Assembly: GCA_903970355.1 (NCBI GenBank)
Contig: CAJCIF010000019.1
Coordinates: 1 to 23,296 of the forward strand
Source: Actinomycetota bacterium
GTDB lineage: Bacteria > Cyanobacteriota > Vampirovibrionia > Obscuribacterales > Obscuribacteraceae
Length of the DNA: 23,296 bases
Reading direction: 5' to 3'
In this document: positions 8,206 to 16,744 of the stretch, piece after piece
How positions within the stretch are numbered: position 1 is the first letter of the stretch
Layout of the letters: each line of letters starts with the position of its first letter
The notes under the pieces: generated by a model
What the model was told of the DNA's origin: nothing
The model's input: the letters and a program-made list of their open reading frames with translations, nothing else
The model's database searches: none
Made by a program: the position numbers and the translations under genes

Positions 8206-9137
8206 TTTCGCGCACTCAACGCCTTTGTTTGTCCATATTGCTGAACGCACGAAACCAGAGTCGCACCCAAACCTTTGCTTTGAAGAACATCAAAGGGAAC
8301 AGTGTGGATAAAGTGATACTTAGCACCATAACTAGTTAAGTTTTCATCGAGATCAGTTAGATAGTCTTGTCCCTTTTGATCGCAACCACCAATCTGGCAA
8401 AACACGACCGTCACCTCACCCTGTGAAATCATCCTATTGCTGGTTTTAATTAGTTCATCTTTAACAAGTTGAGGCTCAAACTTTGGAAATGGGATGCCAT
8501 CCGTTATTACAACCAATAGAAGCGGCTTGGCATTAGGTTTGTAGTGCGCAAAAAAAGTATCCAGCCGTTCCGCGAGTGGCTCGTAAAGACGAGTACCATG
8601 TTGTAATCCAATATTGTTGAAGAGGTATTCGATATTGTTGGCACTGGCATGTTCGAATACGTCATATTCTCCTGCGAAAGGCACTATCGTAAAACCTTTC
8701 GGCATAAAAGAACCGACGGACTTGGCCAAATCCGCAGCTTGCGATCCACACCACTCCCATCTAGATAATCCACCTGGACAATCCAACTTTCGCATCGACA
8801 TCGATCGATCAACAAGAATTTCCAAATTGTAATTTGCCAACAATTGCATGTTCTTCGAGGCTTCAAGTGCGAATCGATCACAATTCACTTTTGCCGTCTT
8901 CATATCTGAGTCCAACTTGGCATTCTGCTCCATCTGGAGCCTATCATCACCTGTTACGTTCTTTTCGGCGTTTAACGTAAAAGGCCTGACTGGCGTGTCA
9001 TCCAATTTTGCCTTCTCAATAGATAGGTTAAAGGGAGTTGGCGGCTGTTTGGCTGAAGTTGAACCATCAGCGCCATAGGAACAAGTCCCCGCACTCAAAA
9101 GAAGCAAAACAAGCAAGGCAGAAGCAGTTAGTCGCAT
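8202..9137 (-). CDS. Secreted von Willebrand factor A domain protein
   Basis: This 311-residue protein has a signal peptide ending near SYGA (residue 23) and a single vWA domain from about residue 103 on. The metal-ion-dependent adhesion site is complete: DRSMS (D110, S112, S114), T182 in HGTRLYEPL and D213 in VITDGIP. Such domains usually mediate metal-dependent protein binding. Several cysteines (120, 130, and others near GGCDQ) may form disulfides after export. The signal peptide contains LSAGTC, but Thr before Cys does not make a good lipobox, so a plain secreted protein is more likely than a lipoprotein. AGGA lies five bases before the ATG. It is the first gene of a probable minus-strand operon running into the pyrophosphatase. 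Confidence 0.9.
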   Translation of the reverse strand: MRLTASALLVLLLLSAGTCSYGADGSTSAKQPPTPFNLSIEKAKLDDTPVRPFTLNAEKNVTGDDRLQMEQNAKLDSDMKTAKVNCDRFALEASKNMQLLANYNLEILVDRSMSMRKLDCPGGLSRWEWCGSQAADLAKSVGSFMPKGFTIVPFAGEYDVFEHASANNIEYLFNNIGLQHGTRLYEPLAERLDTFFAHYKPNAKPLLLVVITDGIPFPKFEPQLVKDELIKTSNRMISQGEVTVVFCQIGGCDQKGQDYLTDLDENLTSYGAKYHFIHTVPFDVLQSKGLGATLVSCVQQYGQTKALSARK

Positions 9138-9370
9138 AAAAGTCCTGTCGCCAAACAGTGAAAGTTCCAGTTAATAACATAACCGCTAGTTTGAGTAGAA
9201 TTCGTGAACTTCGTATTTCCAACCTGCTCTCACCATCAACGTTCACCAGATGGTCACTGGCTAACCCGTAAGCTATCTCTTACCTAGTTCACTCAGTTAG
9301 CTTTTCGGTACTTCGCTTCAGGCATTCACTGCCGATAGACGCGAGTCATTTTTTTGCGGGAGGAAATAAG

Positions 9371-10696
9371 ATGTCTGATGATGCGTTTATAGGCCTTGGT
9401 CCTAATGGCTTGAGATTAGGATTTGATCTTGGTCACAGTCGCCGACCAGAATATTGTCAGCCTGTTTTTACAGAAGTATGCGACCCTCGCCTCGTTTATC
9501 TGTACAGGCACCATCGCATTATGCCACGACCCAACGTCGCATACATAGAGGTTGAGCCGCCGCCGTACCCTACTGCTTATTCTTACGGAATCTGCCCACC
9601 GTCTCAAAATGCCTATTATTACAATGGGCCAGAAGCACCGGCGAATTCCGAAACTTATAATTACAACCAACGGCAATACGCGCCGATGCAACCCTCGGCA
9701 CAAGCTTACCCCGATTTTGAAGGCGCACCAGATATGCCTTTGCCGGATAACGCTAATGCACAAGTTGTAGCTAGTCCGGCCGATCTGGCTGCCGCTCAAT
9801 TAAAAGGAACGCAAAAGACATCAGACACCGCATCCGGTGCCGATGCCGATGTTGACCTACCGTTGCCTGATGCACCCGTTGCAATAACGAATACCGGAAG
9901 TGCACCGACTGACCAAACTGCTCCGCAAACTGCACCGAAGGGTCAACCAGATGCCACGCCTGACGCTGATGCTGAAGTTGATATGCCGTTGCCCGATGCG
10001 CCTGCTAAGCCGACAAAACCAAATCAAGCCGACAAACCCCCGGTAGTTGATGCGAAAACAAACGCAACCGATCCCAAGACGGCAACCAAAACAAAACAAG
10101 ATGATGTTCCTGCCGATCAAACTCCCACCGAATCGAAAAAACTTACCGAAAGCGTCGCATTGCTAAAACAACTAGACGCAGAAGAGCTAAAGATAAAGCA
10201 GATGATAAGAGAAGAGCTAGCAGCAGAACATCTAAAAGCACCCACTGACGTAGAGAAAATGTTGCTGACAAGTACAACCGCAAATGACCTGCCACCACTT
10301 CCGGATGTAAGTGTCGAAGCCGCTAAGATTCGCGACAAGATAAATCATGCATTGAGTCAACATGATGACGGAAATTTCGATAACGAAGCAGAAATCCTTC
10401 GCGATTTGCGAATGATCAAGAAGCACAGCGACATTTCAACGATCTATTTCGATGAACTGAGACGTAAACTTGACGAAGATGGCCCCTGGCACATCAATTG
10501 CATAAGCGCCGGCACTGCCACAATTACACTGAATGCCGATGGCACTCTCACTGCATCCAACGGCGGACTTTTTGGTGGGCATGAACGCACCCTGACGATC
10601 GATCCAGCTACAGGTAAAATAAATCGCAATGGCTATCACTGGTTCGGCAGAAACAGCGATGATGCCAAATCAACTACGGTGCCTGCAGATCAGTAA
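9371..10696 (+). CDS. Acidic, proline-rich protein with MPLPD repeats, unknown function
   Basis: A 441-residue protein with no signal peptide, started at ATG 9371 behind a strong GGGAGGA at good spacing. The N-terminal third is Tyr/Pro-rich. The segment 115-245 is low-complexity Asp/Ala/Pro/Thr with three copies of a D-M/L-PLPD motif at about residues 120, 161 and 203, so the spacing is 41-42 residues. A charged helical part (about 245-365, including EELKIKQMIREELAAEHL) follows. The last 75 residues look folded and beta-rich (TATITLNADGTLTASNGG, then HERTLTIDPATGKINRNG). No family is recognised. The next gene, 57 bases on, encodes a small secreted protein and is probably in the same transcript. 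Confidence 0.85.
   Translation: MSDDAFIGLGPNGLRLGFDLGHSRRPEYCQPVFTEVCDPRLVYLYRHHRIMPRPNVAYIEVEPPPYPTAYSYGICPPSQNAYYYNGPEAPANSETYNYNQRQYAPMQPSAQAYPDFEGAPDMPLPDNANAQVVASPADLAAAQLKGTQKTSDTASGADADVDLPLPDAPVAITNTGSAPTDQTAPQTAPKGQPDATPDADAEVDMPLPDAPAKPTKPNQADKPPVVDAKTNATDPKTATKTKQDDVPADQTPTESKKLTESVALLKQLDAEELKIKQMIREELAAEHLKAPTDVEKMLLTSTTANDLPPLPDVSVEAAKIRDKINHALSQHDDGNFDNEAEILRDLRMIKKHSDISTIYFDELRRKLDEDGPWHINCISAGTATITLNADGTLTASNGGLFGGHERTLTIDPATGKINRNGYHWFGRNSDDAKSTTVPADQ
9728..10000 (+). repeat. Three in-protein repeats of a D-[ML]-PLPD motif
   Basis: The repeats start near 9728, 9851 and 9977, a period of about 125 bases. The second and third share the wider pattern D-A-D/E-V-D-x-PLPDAP. The codons differ between copies, so this is an old, protein-level repeat. 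Confidence 0.65.
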
Positions 10697-10753
10697 CCCG
10701 CAACTTTTCCTCGTTTGAATCGTCGCTTCTGGCAGAGGAAAAGGAGCCATGCC

Positions 10754-11071
10754 ATGAAGTCAATAATCCGAGCTGCTGCATTAGTGCTGGTCGTGTGTAT
10801 GCAACACCCAATGGCCTGCCACGCAAAAGCGGTAGTTATAAAGCCTAAAACTGCAATTACAAAAGCAAAGCCGATAAAAGCAATTGCTAAAGTGCAGCCG
10901 CCGCCTCAACAAAGCCTTCCAGAAAGTAGAGCGCTTCTAAATGATGACAATCTCTTGCCGACGCAAAATCGAACGCAAGCCATGAATTTGGAAGCGCAGA
11001 CAGGACACATCAATCCTGAGGAAGACCAGGTTATTCACCAATATCTGAAGAACAAACAGAAGCAACAATAA
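10754..11071 (+). CDS. Small secreted lysine-rich protein
   Basis: A 105-residue protein with a signal peptide (MKSIIRAAALVLVVCMQ ... CHAKA). The mature chain starts very basic, with lysines at nearly every second or third position (KPKTAITKAKPIKAIAKV). It continues with a Gln/Asn-rich, more acidic half ending in KNKQKQQ. The ATG at 10754 has AAGGAG seven bases upstream; a longer open frame to 10715 has no such site. The gene is closed by a strong terminator at 11110-11150. The family is not recognised. A charge-mediated role at the cell surface is only a guess. Confidence 0.8.
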   Translation: MKSIIRAAALVLVVCMQHPMACHAKAVVIKPKTAITKAKPIKAIAKVQPPPQQSLPESRALLNDDNLLPTQNRTQAMNLEAQTGHINPEEDQVIHQYLKNKQKQQ

Positions 11072-11073
11072 TG

Positions 11074-11087
11074 CGCCCATATGGGCG
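11074..11087. repeat. 14-bp perfect palindrome between stop codon and terminator
   Basis: CGCCCATATGGGCG is fully self-complementary and lies two bases after the TAA of the lysine-rich protein gene. It could be a protein-binding site or an accessory hairpin of the terminator that follows. Confidence 0.6.
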
Positions 11088-11109
11088 AATTGGATGGCTA
11101 GTAAATTAA

Positions 11110-11150
11110 AGGCACTGCACGAATTGACATCGAATGCAGTGCCTATTTTT
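11110..11150. terminator. Intrinsic terminator between convergent genes
   Basis: AGGCACTGCA and TGCAGTGCCT form a perfect 10-bp stem (11110-11119 with 11135-11144) around a 15-base loop, followed by ATTTTT on the plus strand. On the minus strand the stem is followed by TTAATTT, so it may act weakly in both directions and serve both converging operons. Confidence 0.8.
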
Positions 11151-11154
11151 CAAT

Positions 11155-11406
11155 TTAATAGTGGTAGTGGTGTTTATGCTTTTCCCACTCCCTCTTCATT
11201 TCCTTTTCATCCCACTTGCGTTCAGCCGCATGTTCATTTTCCCAGGCTAGACGGCTTGCTTTCCATTCATCCCATGACCAGTGGTGATCACGATCGTATT
11301 TGTCTTCGTACCAATCGCGCGCAATTGCGGTTGGTATCGAAATTGCAGCTAATAGAAAAAGAGCAATTAATGTTTGTTTTTTCACGATTAACACCAGCCT
11401 CTGCAT
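11155..11406 (-). CDS. Small secreted Trp/His-rich protein
   Basis: This 83-residue protein has a signal peptide (KKQTLIALFLLAAISIPTAIA). The short mature chain is very rich in Trp, His, Lys, Asp and Glu (RDWYEDKYDRDHHWSWDEW ... HKHHYHY). The ATG at 11406 shares a base with the TAA of the gene before it (TAATG), which favours coupled translation from there. GTG 11385 would begin at VKKQT and give a tidier signal peptide. No family is recognised. The His-rich end could bind metal, which is only suggested by composition. Confidence 0.75.
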   Translation of the reverse strand: MQRLVLIVKKQTLIALFLLAAISIPTAIARDWYEDKYDRDHHWSWDEWKASRLAWENEHAAERKWDEKEMKREWEKHKHHYHY

Positions 11407-11606
11407 TAACTATCTTCGGGTAAGAACGGCAAATATTTTAGCAAATGTGCTATTTCCTCTTCCAACTTGAGGTACTCGTGCAAAAATTCGGGCGGCAATG
11501 GCATTGCAACCGATGCATGAGCTTGAGCGAGGTCACGCATTTCGTTCAGCTTACGCTGAAGCTCTTCCCTGTTGGAATTGGGGGTACCCTCAGTTGCTTC
11601 CGGCAT
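11406..11606 (-). CDS. Small helical protein, unknown function
   Basis: A 66-residue, charged, amphipathic protein without a signal peptide. REELQRKLNEMRDLAQAHA and EFLHEYLKLEEEIAHLLKYL would form two helices, perhaps a small coiled coil. AAGGAAAG precedes the ATG at normal spacing. The start overlaps the 3' end of the 1620-residue protein gene by 17 bp and the stop abuts the next gene (TAATG). Tight packing on both sides argues that it is real and made together with its neighbours, perhaps as a partner of the large protein. The family is not recognised. Confidence 0.75.
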   Translation of the reverse strand: MPEATEGTPNSNREELQRKLNEMRDLAQAHASVAMPLPPEFLHEYLKLEEEIAHLLKYLPFLPEDS

Positions 11607-14600
11607 TTTCTTTCCTTAGTTCCATCGCGTATCGATCGCGAATATCTTGCGCCAATTTGAATTCTTGTATTTCGGTAGGTGTCAAACCTTTGTACCGATG
11701 GGCGGGATCTTCATAAAATGCAATCTCATCAGTAGTGCGCTTTGCTACCGGCTTGGCATTTATTTCCCACCATTTCGGTTCGTAGTCCGGATACCTGAGA
11801 TTGTCAGGAACAATCACTGAAAGACCATTTGCATCAATTTCTGTTTTGCCGGTCCAACCTGGAACTTTTTCAGGCAAAGGTTGATTAGCTGGTATTCCCA
11901 GACGCTCATGCAACCAGCCGTCGACACGAGCTTGCGCTCTCAAAGCAGCTTGTTCGGCTTCAGATTGCGCTTGCCTCGCTATGACCAGGCCATCTGGCGA
12001 AGCAACCGTTGAGAAGTCTTTAAAACTGTCTCGCCAGGATCCTTGCGACGAACTCGGTGGCTCGCCTGCCTGCCTGTTCGGATTTTCATATCGGAAATTA
12101 CCGTCTTTAAAGAATGGACCAGTCTCGGGTCCTCGAATTTGAATAATTTTACTCAAACCACCTGCGGTGGCATAGTTGTCTATACCATCACCATCTATCA
12201 ACGCACGAGATTCTTTATACCATGGTGTATCAGCACTGGGCACATACCACTCATCATTGCCTGTTCGCTTCAACAATGACCTTTCCGCCGGGGTAAGCGC
12301 TAACATTTTGCCGCCGTCAGGCGCATCTACTAACGGAGAGCCTAAAGGTTTCGACATTTTCTTGCTGAGTGCATCGAGAGCTGTCGCTTCTTCAGTTGTA
12401 ATTGCTCGTCCTTCTGCTTGAATGCTTCGCTTAATTACACCTGAATAAATCATAGCCATAAATCCAGGAGGTGCAATTTGATGTTCGCGAATGGCATGCA
12501 TAATACCGTTCAATCTTTCCGAAGTGAAATCTACATCCAATTTCGATTTCAATATATATTCAGCTGCCCGTTCGCCGTCTAAATGGTGTGTCGTGAAGTT
12601 GGCTTTCGTTTTAACCGAGTCTGAGAACACGGAGGCTAGTAGCGCATCTTCTGTTTGATTTGCGGTTAGACCGGCAGCCTTTGCCGAATCCAAAACACGA
12701 GCCAACTCACCTTGCGTATGGACCCAATTTACCCGCTGGTCGACATCGGTTGCGAAAGTTTTTGCGTAGTGCTCTCGAACTTCGCCCAGGGAATCCAATA
12801 CTCTTGCTTGTTGTTTCTCACTCAAATCCGATGCACGTAATTTATCAAGAACGCTTCCACTGGAAGCCTTCGTTTCTGTAAGATCGTGTAGAACTTCTTG
12901 TCGAACACTAGAGGCGCGTTCCGAAGAAACCTTTGGCCAGTCTGTTTCAAACACGTTGCCGCGGCTGTCTAATACCTGGCCTTTAACGCTTATCGGTGTT
13001 AATCGTTCAGGTGCGTTTGCCTTAGCATCTGTTGGAATAGTTACGGCATGCTCACTGCTTATGACTGTCGATGTGCGTAGCGCGCTCACTCCCTTCATAA
13101 TTCCGTGTGAAGCAACACTTACGGCTGCACCGCCAATCAATCCGGCTTCGCCAGATTGTTTAGCTTTTGTGGCAATCTGCCAGAGATTAGCTTTCGTAGT
13201 TTTATTGGAATCCCAATCGAGGGCTCCTTCAGTTGCACCACTGGCAAGACCACCTGCTGCGCCGCCAGCTGCATTCAAACTGTGCTGCATTATGAATCTT
13301 GTGGTACCTCCGCCGAGCTGTTTCATCAAGTTATCGTTCAACGAAGCTGCCAGTTGTTGTACCGCTGCTTGTCGTACTTCTCCTGTTACTTCAGTGGCTA
13401 TCGCTTTGTCAGCGAGCTGTAATAGCGCGTCTTGTGACACCTCTTTTGCGCCGGAAACAAGAGTGCTTCGCATTAAAGTTTGCATGCCCTTTTGAAGGGC
13501 TACTTCTCCGCCCGATTGCAACAGATCGCCTGCACTACCGCTCACCAACTGAGAAATCGAGATGGATACCGCATCCTGGGCGGCCTCCTTACCAATACTC
13601 AAGGCTGCTGCAATTTCGCCCGGGCCAACGACGGAAGTTGCTGCGCCGACAAATCCGAGAGCTGTATCTTTAACAATGTTTTTAACGCTGCTGTCGTAAT
13701 CAGCTCCTTCTAAAGCCAGTGACCCACCTACTTTAATCGCTGAACCAGAAACACCAACCGATAGCGCAACAAGCAAAGGTGCATCCGTACCAGCAGTGGC
13801 AATTAAACTGCCAATTGCTACTGCCCCAATTGCCGCATTCGTAGCTGTTTCAGCAACTGTTTTCTTGGAGGCAATAAGATTGTCCGTGGCCGTGTCTTCA
13901 AAACGAAGAGCTGCTTCTGCATTTACTTTCGCTGCACGCACCTTTTCAGCATACGCTTGCACTTGTTCGACCGAAGCTCTATTCAATGCGGAATTTGTGC
14001 GAACAACTTGATTTAAAGAATCTTCTGCTTGCACCGGAGCACCACTTCCGGCTACATTGCGGTCGAAGCTTGTGCCGAAGCCGCTCAGCGAATTTTCGAT
14101 GCTGTCGCGTGATAGGTCGGTTCGTTCTTGTAAGCCCAGGGTCGAGTTGAGTACTCTCGCCGCTTCCTCTCGATCGTGTCCGCTCATGATATTGAGCACA
14201 TCGCCGTCCAAACTGGAACCATACTTGTGCGCATAGCGCACTTGCGCACCGAGTAAATCCTCGGATTTCAGTCCTTTAAGATATGCGAACACAAGTTCTT
14301 GTTGTCCTATACCTTCTACGCCCAGATGAATTTTGTCTTCCGGCTTCTCTTCTCCCTGTCTTGCAACGATCATGGCCATGTAACGTTCATCCGGTGTCAA
14401 AGACGCAAGCAGAGAATTTGCATATTGACTGTCATGCCGCAATCGAGCTCTTTCATCAGGTGTTGCTGAGACAATATCCTGGCAAACAGCGGAAATATCA
14501 GTTCCAGTTTCAGCGCTATTGCGCAGAGGCAGTTTATTTTCCAGCGGGATGAACCCCTTATCTAAAAGAGGTTGGACAATCGAATCATAGTAAGCCCCGA

Positions 14601-16452
14601 ATCCAAGGTGCGCGGATTCTTGAAACGCCTGGGAGTAAAGACGGTCATCAGGCGTGCTTGGGTTTATGATCCGTTCACGCAAGTTTGGGTTCTGCTTAAA
14701 TGCAAGTTCAATTTTTGATACCGCATCAGCAGCGCCACCATCAGTCAATACGTCGGTTATGATACTCCTCGACAGGAGTAAGGGATCGTCTGTTAACGGT
14801 TCGCCGTTTTTGACCTGAGAAAGGATACTCTTTGCTGCAACCAGATCAAATGATGCCAGGTTGCGCGAAACTTCAGTATCAAGCTCTTGTCTAAATGAGG
14901 AATCCTCGCGATAACGTTTTTTATTGGCTGGACTCATTTTAGACAGCACATCGAGCATTGCCTTTGAGTCATTTCCGTACCAGTGAATCTGATCGTGCAG
15001 GAGATCAACAGTTGAACGAGTGTCCGTTGCGCTGGCAGCTTCATATGAAGGTGCAGTAACTTTTCTGTCGAATGTAGTCATTAGGGCATCAACGTCGGCA
15101 CCACGCAGCCGCATGCCCTTGAGAGAATCAAGCATCGTTTGAACTACCTGGCGCTTTTCAGGGTGGTCTTTGAAGTCTTGCCAATCCTGAGCGCTCATAT
15201 TGTCGAAATCGTTTCTGATTGCTATGACACCATCGTTGTAGATATGGCCACGATGGTTTGCCAGGCTGGAAAGAACTGCATTATCACCAGATACAATCAT
15301 GCCTTCCCATCTGGCGACATCACTTTCATTTGATGCGTAAATCATGGACGTATGCAAATTCGTGTAGTAATTCGTTGCTTGTAATTTGTCTTCAGCACTT
15401 AATTGTGGAAGGTCATTTCCCTGAGCAAGTTGCATACCTTGCACATATTGTTTTCTTTCATCAGGTGTCATTCTATTGACTGCAAGCTCGATGCCTTGTG
15501 CGTTGTTGACCAATACACCGGTGTTATCGGTTACTTGAGTTGCCGCTTCCAATTTCCCTTTAGCAACGTAATCGAGCACGTGTCCTAATGTATCCAGATC
15601 AAAATATTGGGCAAGTTTCTCTGCGGTAAATTGCGATCGAACGGAGGGTGACGCGTCTCTCATGCTTTCTTCAAACATGGAAACATCACCGCTTTGGAGA
15701 GCATTAGTCGCTAGTTTCGTATAGTCGCTATCTGTTCGTGCATCGTTACCCTTGAGGTAAACGTCGAGGCTCTCGTTGGTGGCAGGTGACAAATTGCTCT
15801 TAGAACCGGCTGTTTTCAGGTCGGTTCCATACAAACTTGAGTAATCTGCGTTAAATTGCTTTATTTGATCAGAATTCAAGCTCGAAAGTGTATCTCGAAT
15901 ATCCTTTTCGATTATTGGCCTATCGCGTCTTTGCACAGCATTGCCAAATTCGAGCAGATCCTCGTGAACGCGGCGAGCACTTTGATCTGCAACATCGTTA
16001 TCTTTCCGATATAGAATGTTCAGAAACTTGTCTAGATCAGAGCCACTCTCGAAACGGCGCATTTGTTCTTCGAGACTGATTCCATAACGCGTCTTATAGA
16101 ATCTATCTATTTCCGCTCTTTTAGCATCACTTTTATTTTGTAAAAGTTGGTTGATTGCTTCTTTGTCTGGCCATCTCAATAAAATATTGTCTTCACCGCT
16201 CGCTTTTCGAATCGCATCCGCCGTATGTGCCATCTCACAAGCATCGACTGCAGGCTGACTGGGGGTTCCGGTTATTTCCAAATCGGTTAAGTGTTGAGCA
16301 CAGGATTTTTGACCTCGTGCCGTCTCCAATTTGTCACGTTGCTTCTGGGCACTGGGGTTACTCGCCTCGATTGAAAGTGCGTTTGCATCAGTGACAGAAG
16401 CCGCATTATTTGCGGTTTCTAAATGCACAGCACTAGCAAGCTCGTTAGACAT
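11590..16452 (-). CDS. Giant annexin-like repeat protein with C-terminal HD-hydrolase-like region
   Basis: This protein of 1620 residues has no signal peptide. Residues 97-150 (IDRFYKTRYGISLEEQMRRF, then GSDLDKFLNIL) and 179-216 (FNADYSSLYGTDL) follow the annexin-repeat pattern of a helix, Y-x-x-x-YG-x-x-L, then a helix. Another likely copy is at about 730-765 (VRYAHKYGSSLDGDVLNIM). Residues 860-915, 1054-1080 and 1100-1121 are Gly/Ala-rich and hydrophobic, like membrane-inserting or glycine-zipper stretches. The C-terminal region is like an HD phosphohydrolase: SD at 1277-1278 where HD is expected, HH at 1289-1290, H1324 and DGDGID at 1420-1425. The first HD histidine is a serine. GGAGAG lies eight bases before the ATG. 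Two small genes overlap downstream. The domain calls are by eye; the overall function is unknown. Confidence 0.88.
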   Translation of the reverse strand: MSNELASAVHLETANNAASVTDANALSIEASNPSAQKQRDKLETARGQKSCAQHLTDLEITGTPSQPAVDACEMAHTADAIRKASGEDNILLRWPDKEAINQLLQNKSDAKRAEIDRFYKTRYGISLEEQMRRFESGSDLDKFLNILYRKDNDVADQSARRVHEDLLEFGNAVQRRDRPIIEKDIRDTLSSLNSDQIKQFNADYSSLYGTDLKTAGSKSNLSPATNESLDVYLKGNDARTDSDYTKLATNALQSGDVSMFEESMRDASPSVRSQFTAEKLAQYFDLDTLGHVLDYVAKGKLEAATQVTDNTGVLVNNAQGIELAVNRMTPDERKQYVQGMQLAQGNDLPQLSAEDKLQATNYYTNLHTSMIYASNESDVARWEGMIVSGDNAVLSSLANHRGHIYNDGVIAIRNDFDNMSAQDWQDFKDHPEKRQVVQTMLDSLKGMRLRGADVDALMTTFDRKVTAPSYEAASATDTRSTVDLLHDQIHWYGNDSKAMLDVLSKMSPANKKRYREDSSFRQELDTEVSRNLASFDLVAAKSILSQVKNGEPLTDDPLLLSRSIITDVLTDGGAADAVSKIELAFKQNPNLRERIINPSTPDDRLYSQAFQESAHLGFGAYYDSIVQPLLDKGFIPLENKLPLRNSAETGTDISAVCQDIVSATPDERARLRHDSQYANSLLASLTPDERYMAMIVARQGEEKPEDKIHLGVEGIGQQELVFAYLKGLKSEDLLGAQVRYAHKYGSSLDGDVLNIMSGHDREEAARVLNSTLGLQERTDLSRDSIENSLSGFGTSFDRNVAGSGAPVQAEDSLNQVVRTNSALNRASVEQVQAYAEKVRAAKVNAEAALRFEDTATDNLIASKKTVAETATNAAIGAVAIGSLIATAGTDAPLLVALSVGVSGSAIKVGGSLALEGADYDSSVKNIVKDTALGFVGAATSVVGPGEIAAALSIGKEAAQDAVSISISQLVSGSAGDLLQSGGEVALQKGMQTLMRSTLVSGAKEVSQDALLQLADKAIATEVTGEVRQAAVQQLAASLNDNLMKQLGGGTTRFIMQHSLNAAGGAAGGLASGATEGALDWDSNKTTKANLWQIATKAKQSGEAGLIGGAAVSVASHGIMKGVSALRTSTVISSEHAVTIPTDAKANAPERLTPISVKGQVLDSRGNVFETDWPKVSSERASSVRQEVLHDLTETKASSGSVLDKLRASDLSEKQQARVLDSLGEVREHYAKTFATDVDQRVNWVHTQGELARVLDSAKAAGLTANQTEDALLASVFSDSVKTKANFTTHHLDGERAAEYILKSKLDVDFTSERLNGIMHAIREHQIAPPGFMAMIYSGVIKRSIQAEGRAITTEEATALDALSKKMSKPLGSPLVDAPDGGKMLALTPAERSLLKRTGNDEWYVPSADTPWYKESRALIDGDGIDNYATAGGLSKIIQIRGPETGPFFKDGNFRYENPNRQAGEPPSSSQGSWRDSFKDFSTVASPDGLVIARQAQSEAEQAALRAQARVDGWLHERLGIPANQPLPEKVPGWTGKTEIDANGLSVIVPDNLRYPDYEPKWWEINAKPVAKRTTDEIAFYEDPAHRYKGLTPTEIQEFKLAQDIRDRYAMELRKENAGSN

Positions 16453-16582
16453 CGGGCTGTCTCTCCAGCTTTGGGGATTAATTACTTTGGTATGAGAGGT
16501 GCTGGCTAAGCAAAGCGCGGCAACCGCTCTAACTAATTAACGGCGTTCGCTATTCCAGGTAAATGTATTTTATTGATTTTCT

Positions 16583-16599
16583 GTGACCACAAAGTGACC
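16583..16599. repeat. GTGACC direct repeat in divergent intergenic region
   Basis: GTGACC occurs at 16583-16588 and 16594-16599, spaced 11 bases start to start, about one helical turn. It lies in the 292-bp gap between the giant protein gene and the divergent beta-helix gene. OmpR-type regulators bind such repeats, but nothing here shows which protein would. No strong -35/-10 pair was found in the gap. Confidence 0.35.
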
Positions 16600-16744
16600 G
16601 ATTCTAGCCAGAAATGGACTATTAACCTGAACGGGCTTGCTGGAAAGATTAAACCTGTAATTGTGCATTCCCATGGGTCTTTCCGGAAATTGAATAGAAC
16701 TGGCACGGTCTGTGCTAACGTTATCGGCGCTGTCACCTTTATGA

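Noticed and set aside
9077..9086. Possible lipobox in the vWA protein signal peptide (SAGTC)
   Set aside because: Thr directly before Cys does not fit the lipobox rule; ordinary signal peptidase cleavage near SYGA is more likely.
12956..13495. 179-codon plus-strand open frame within the giant protein gene
   Set aside because: It is antisense to the Gly/Ala-rich part of a well-supported gene; its Ala/Pro/Ser-rich translation is what such a shadow gives.
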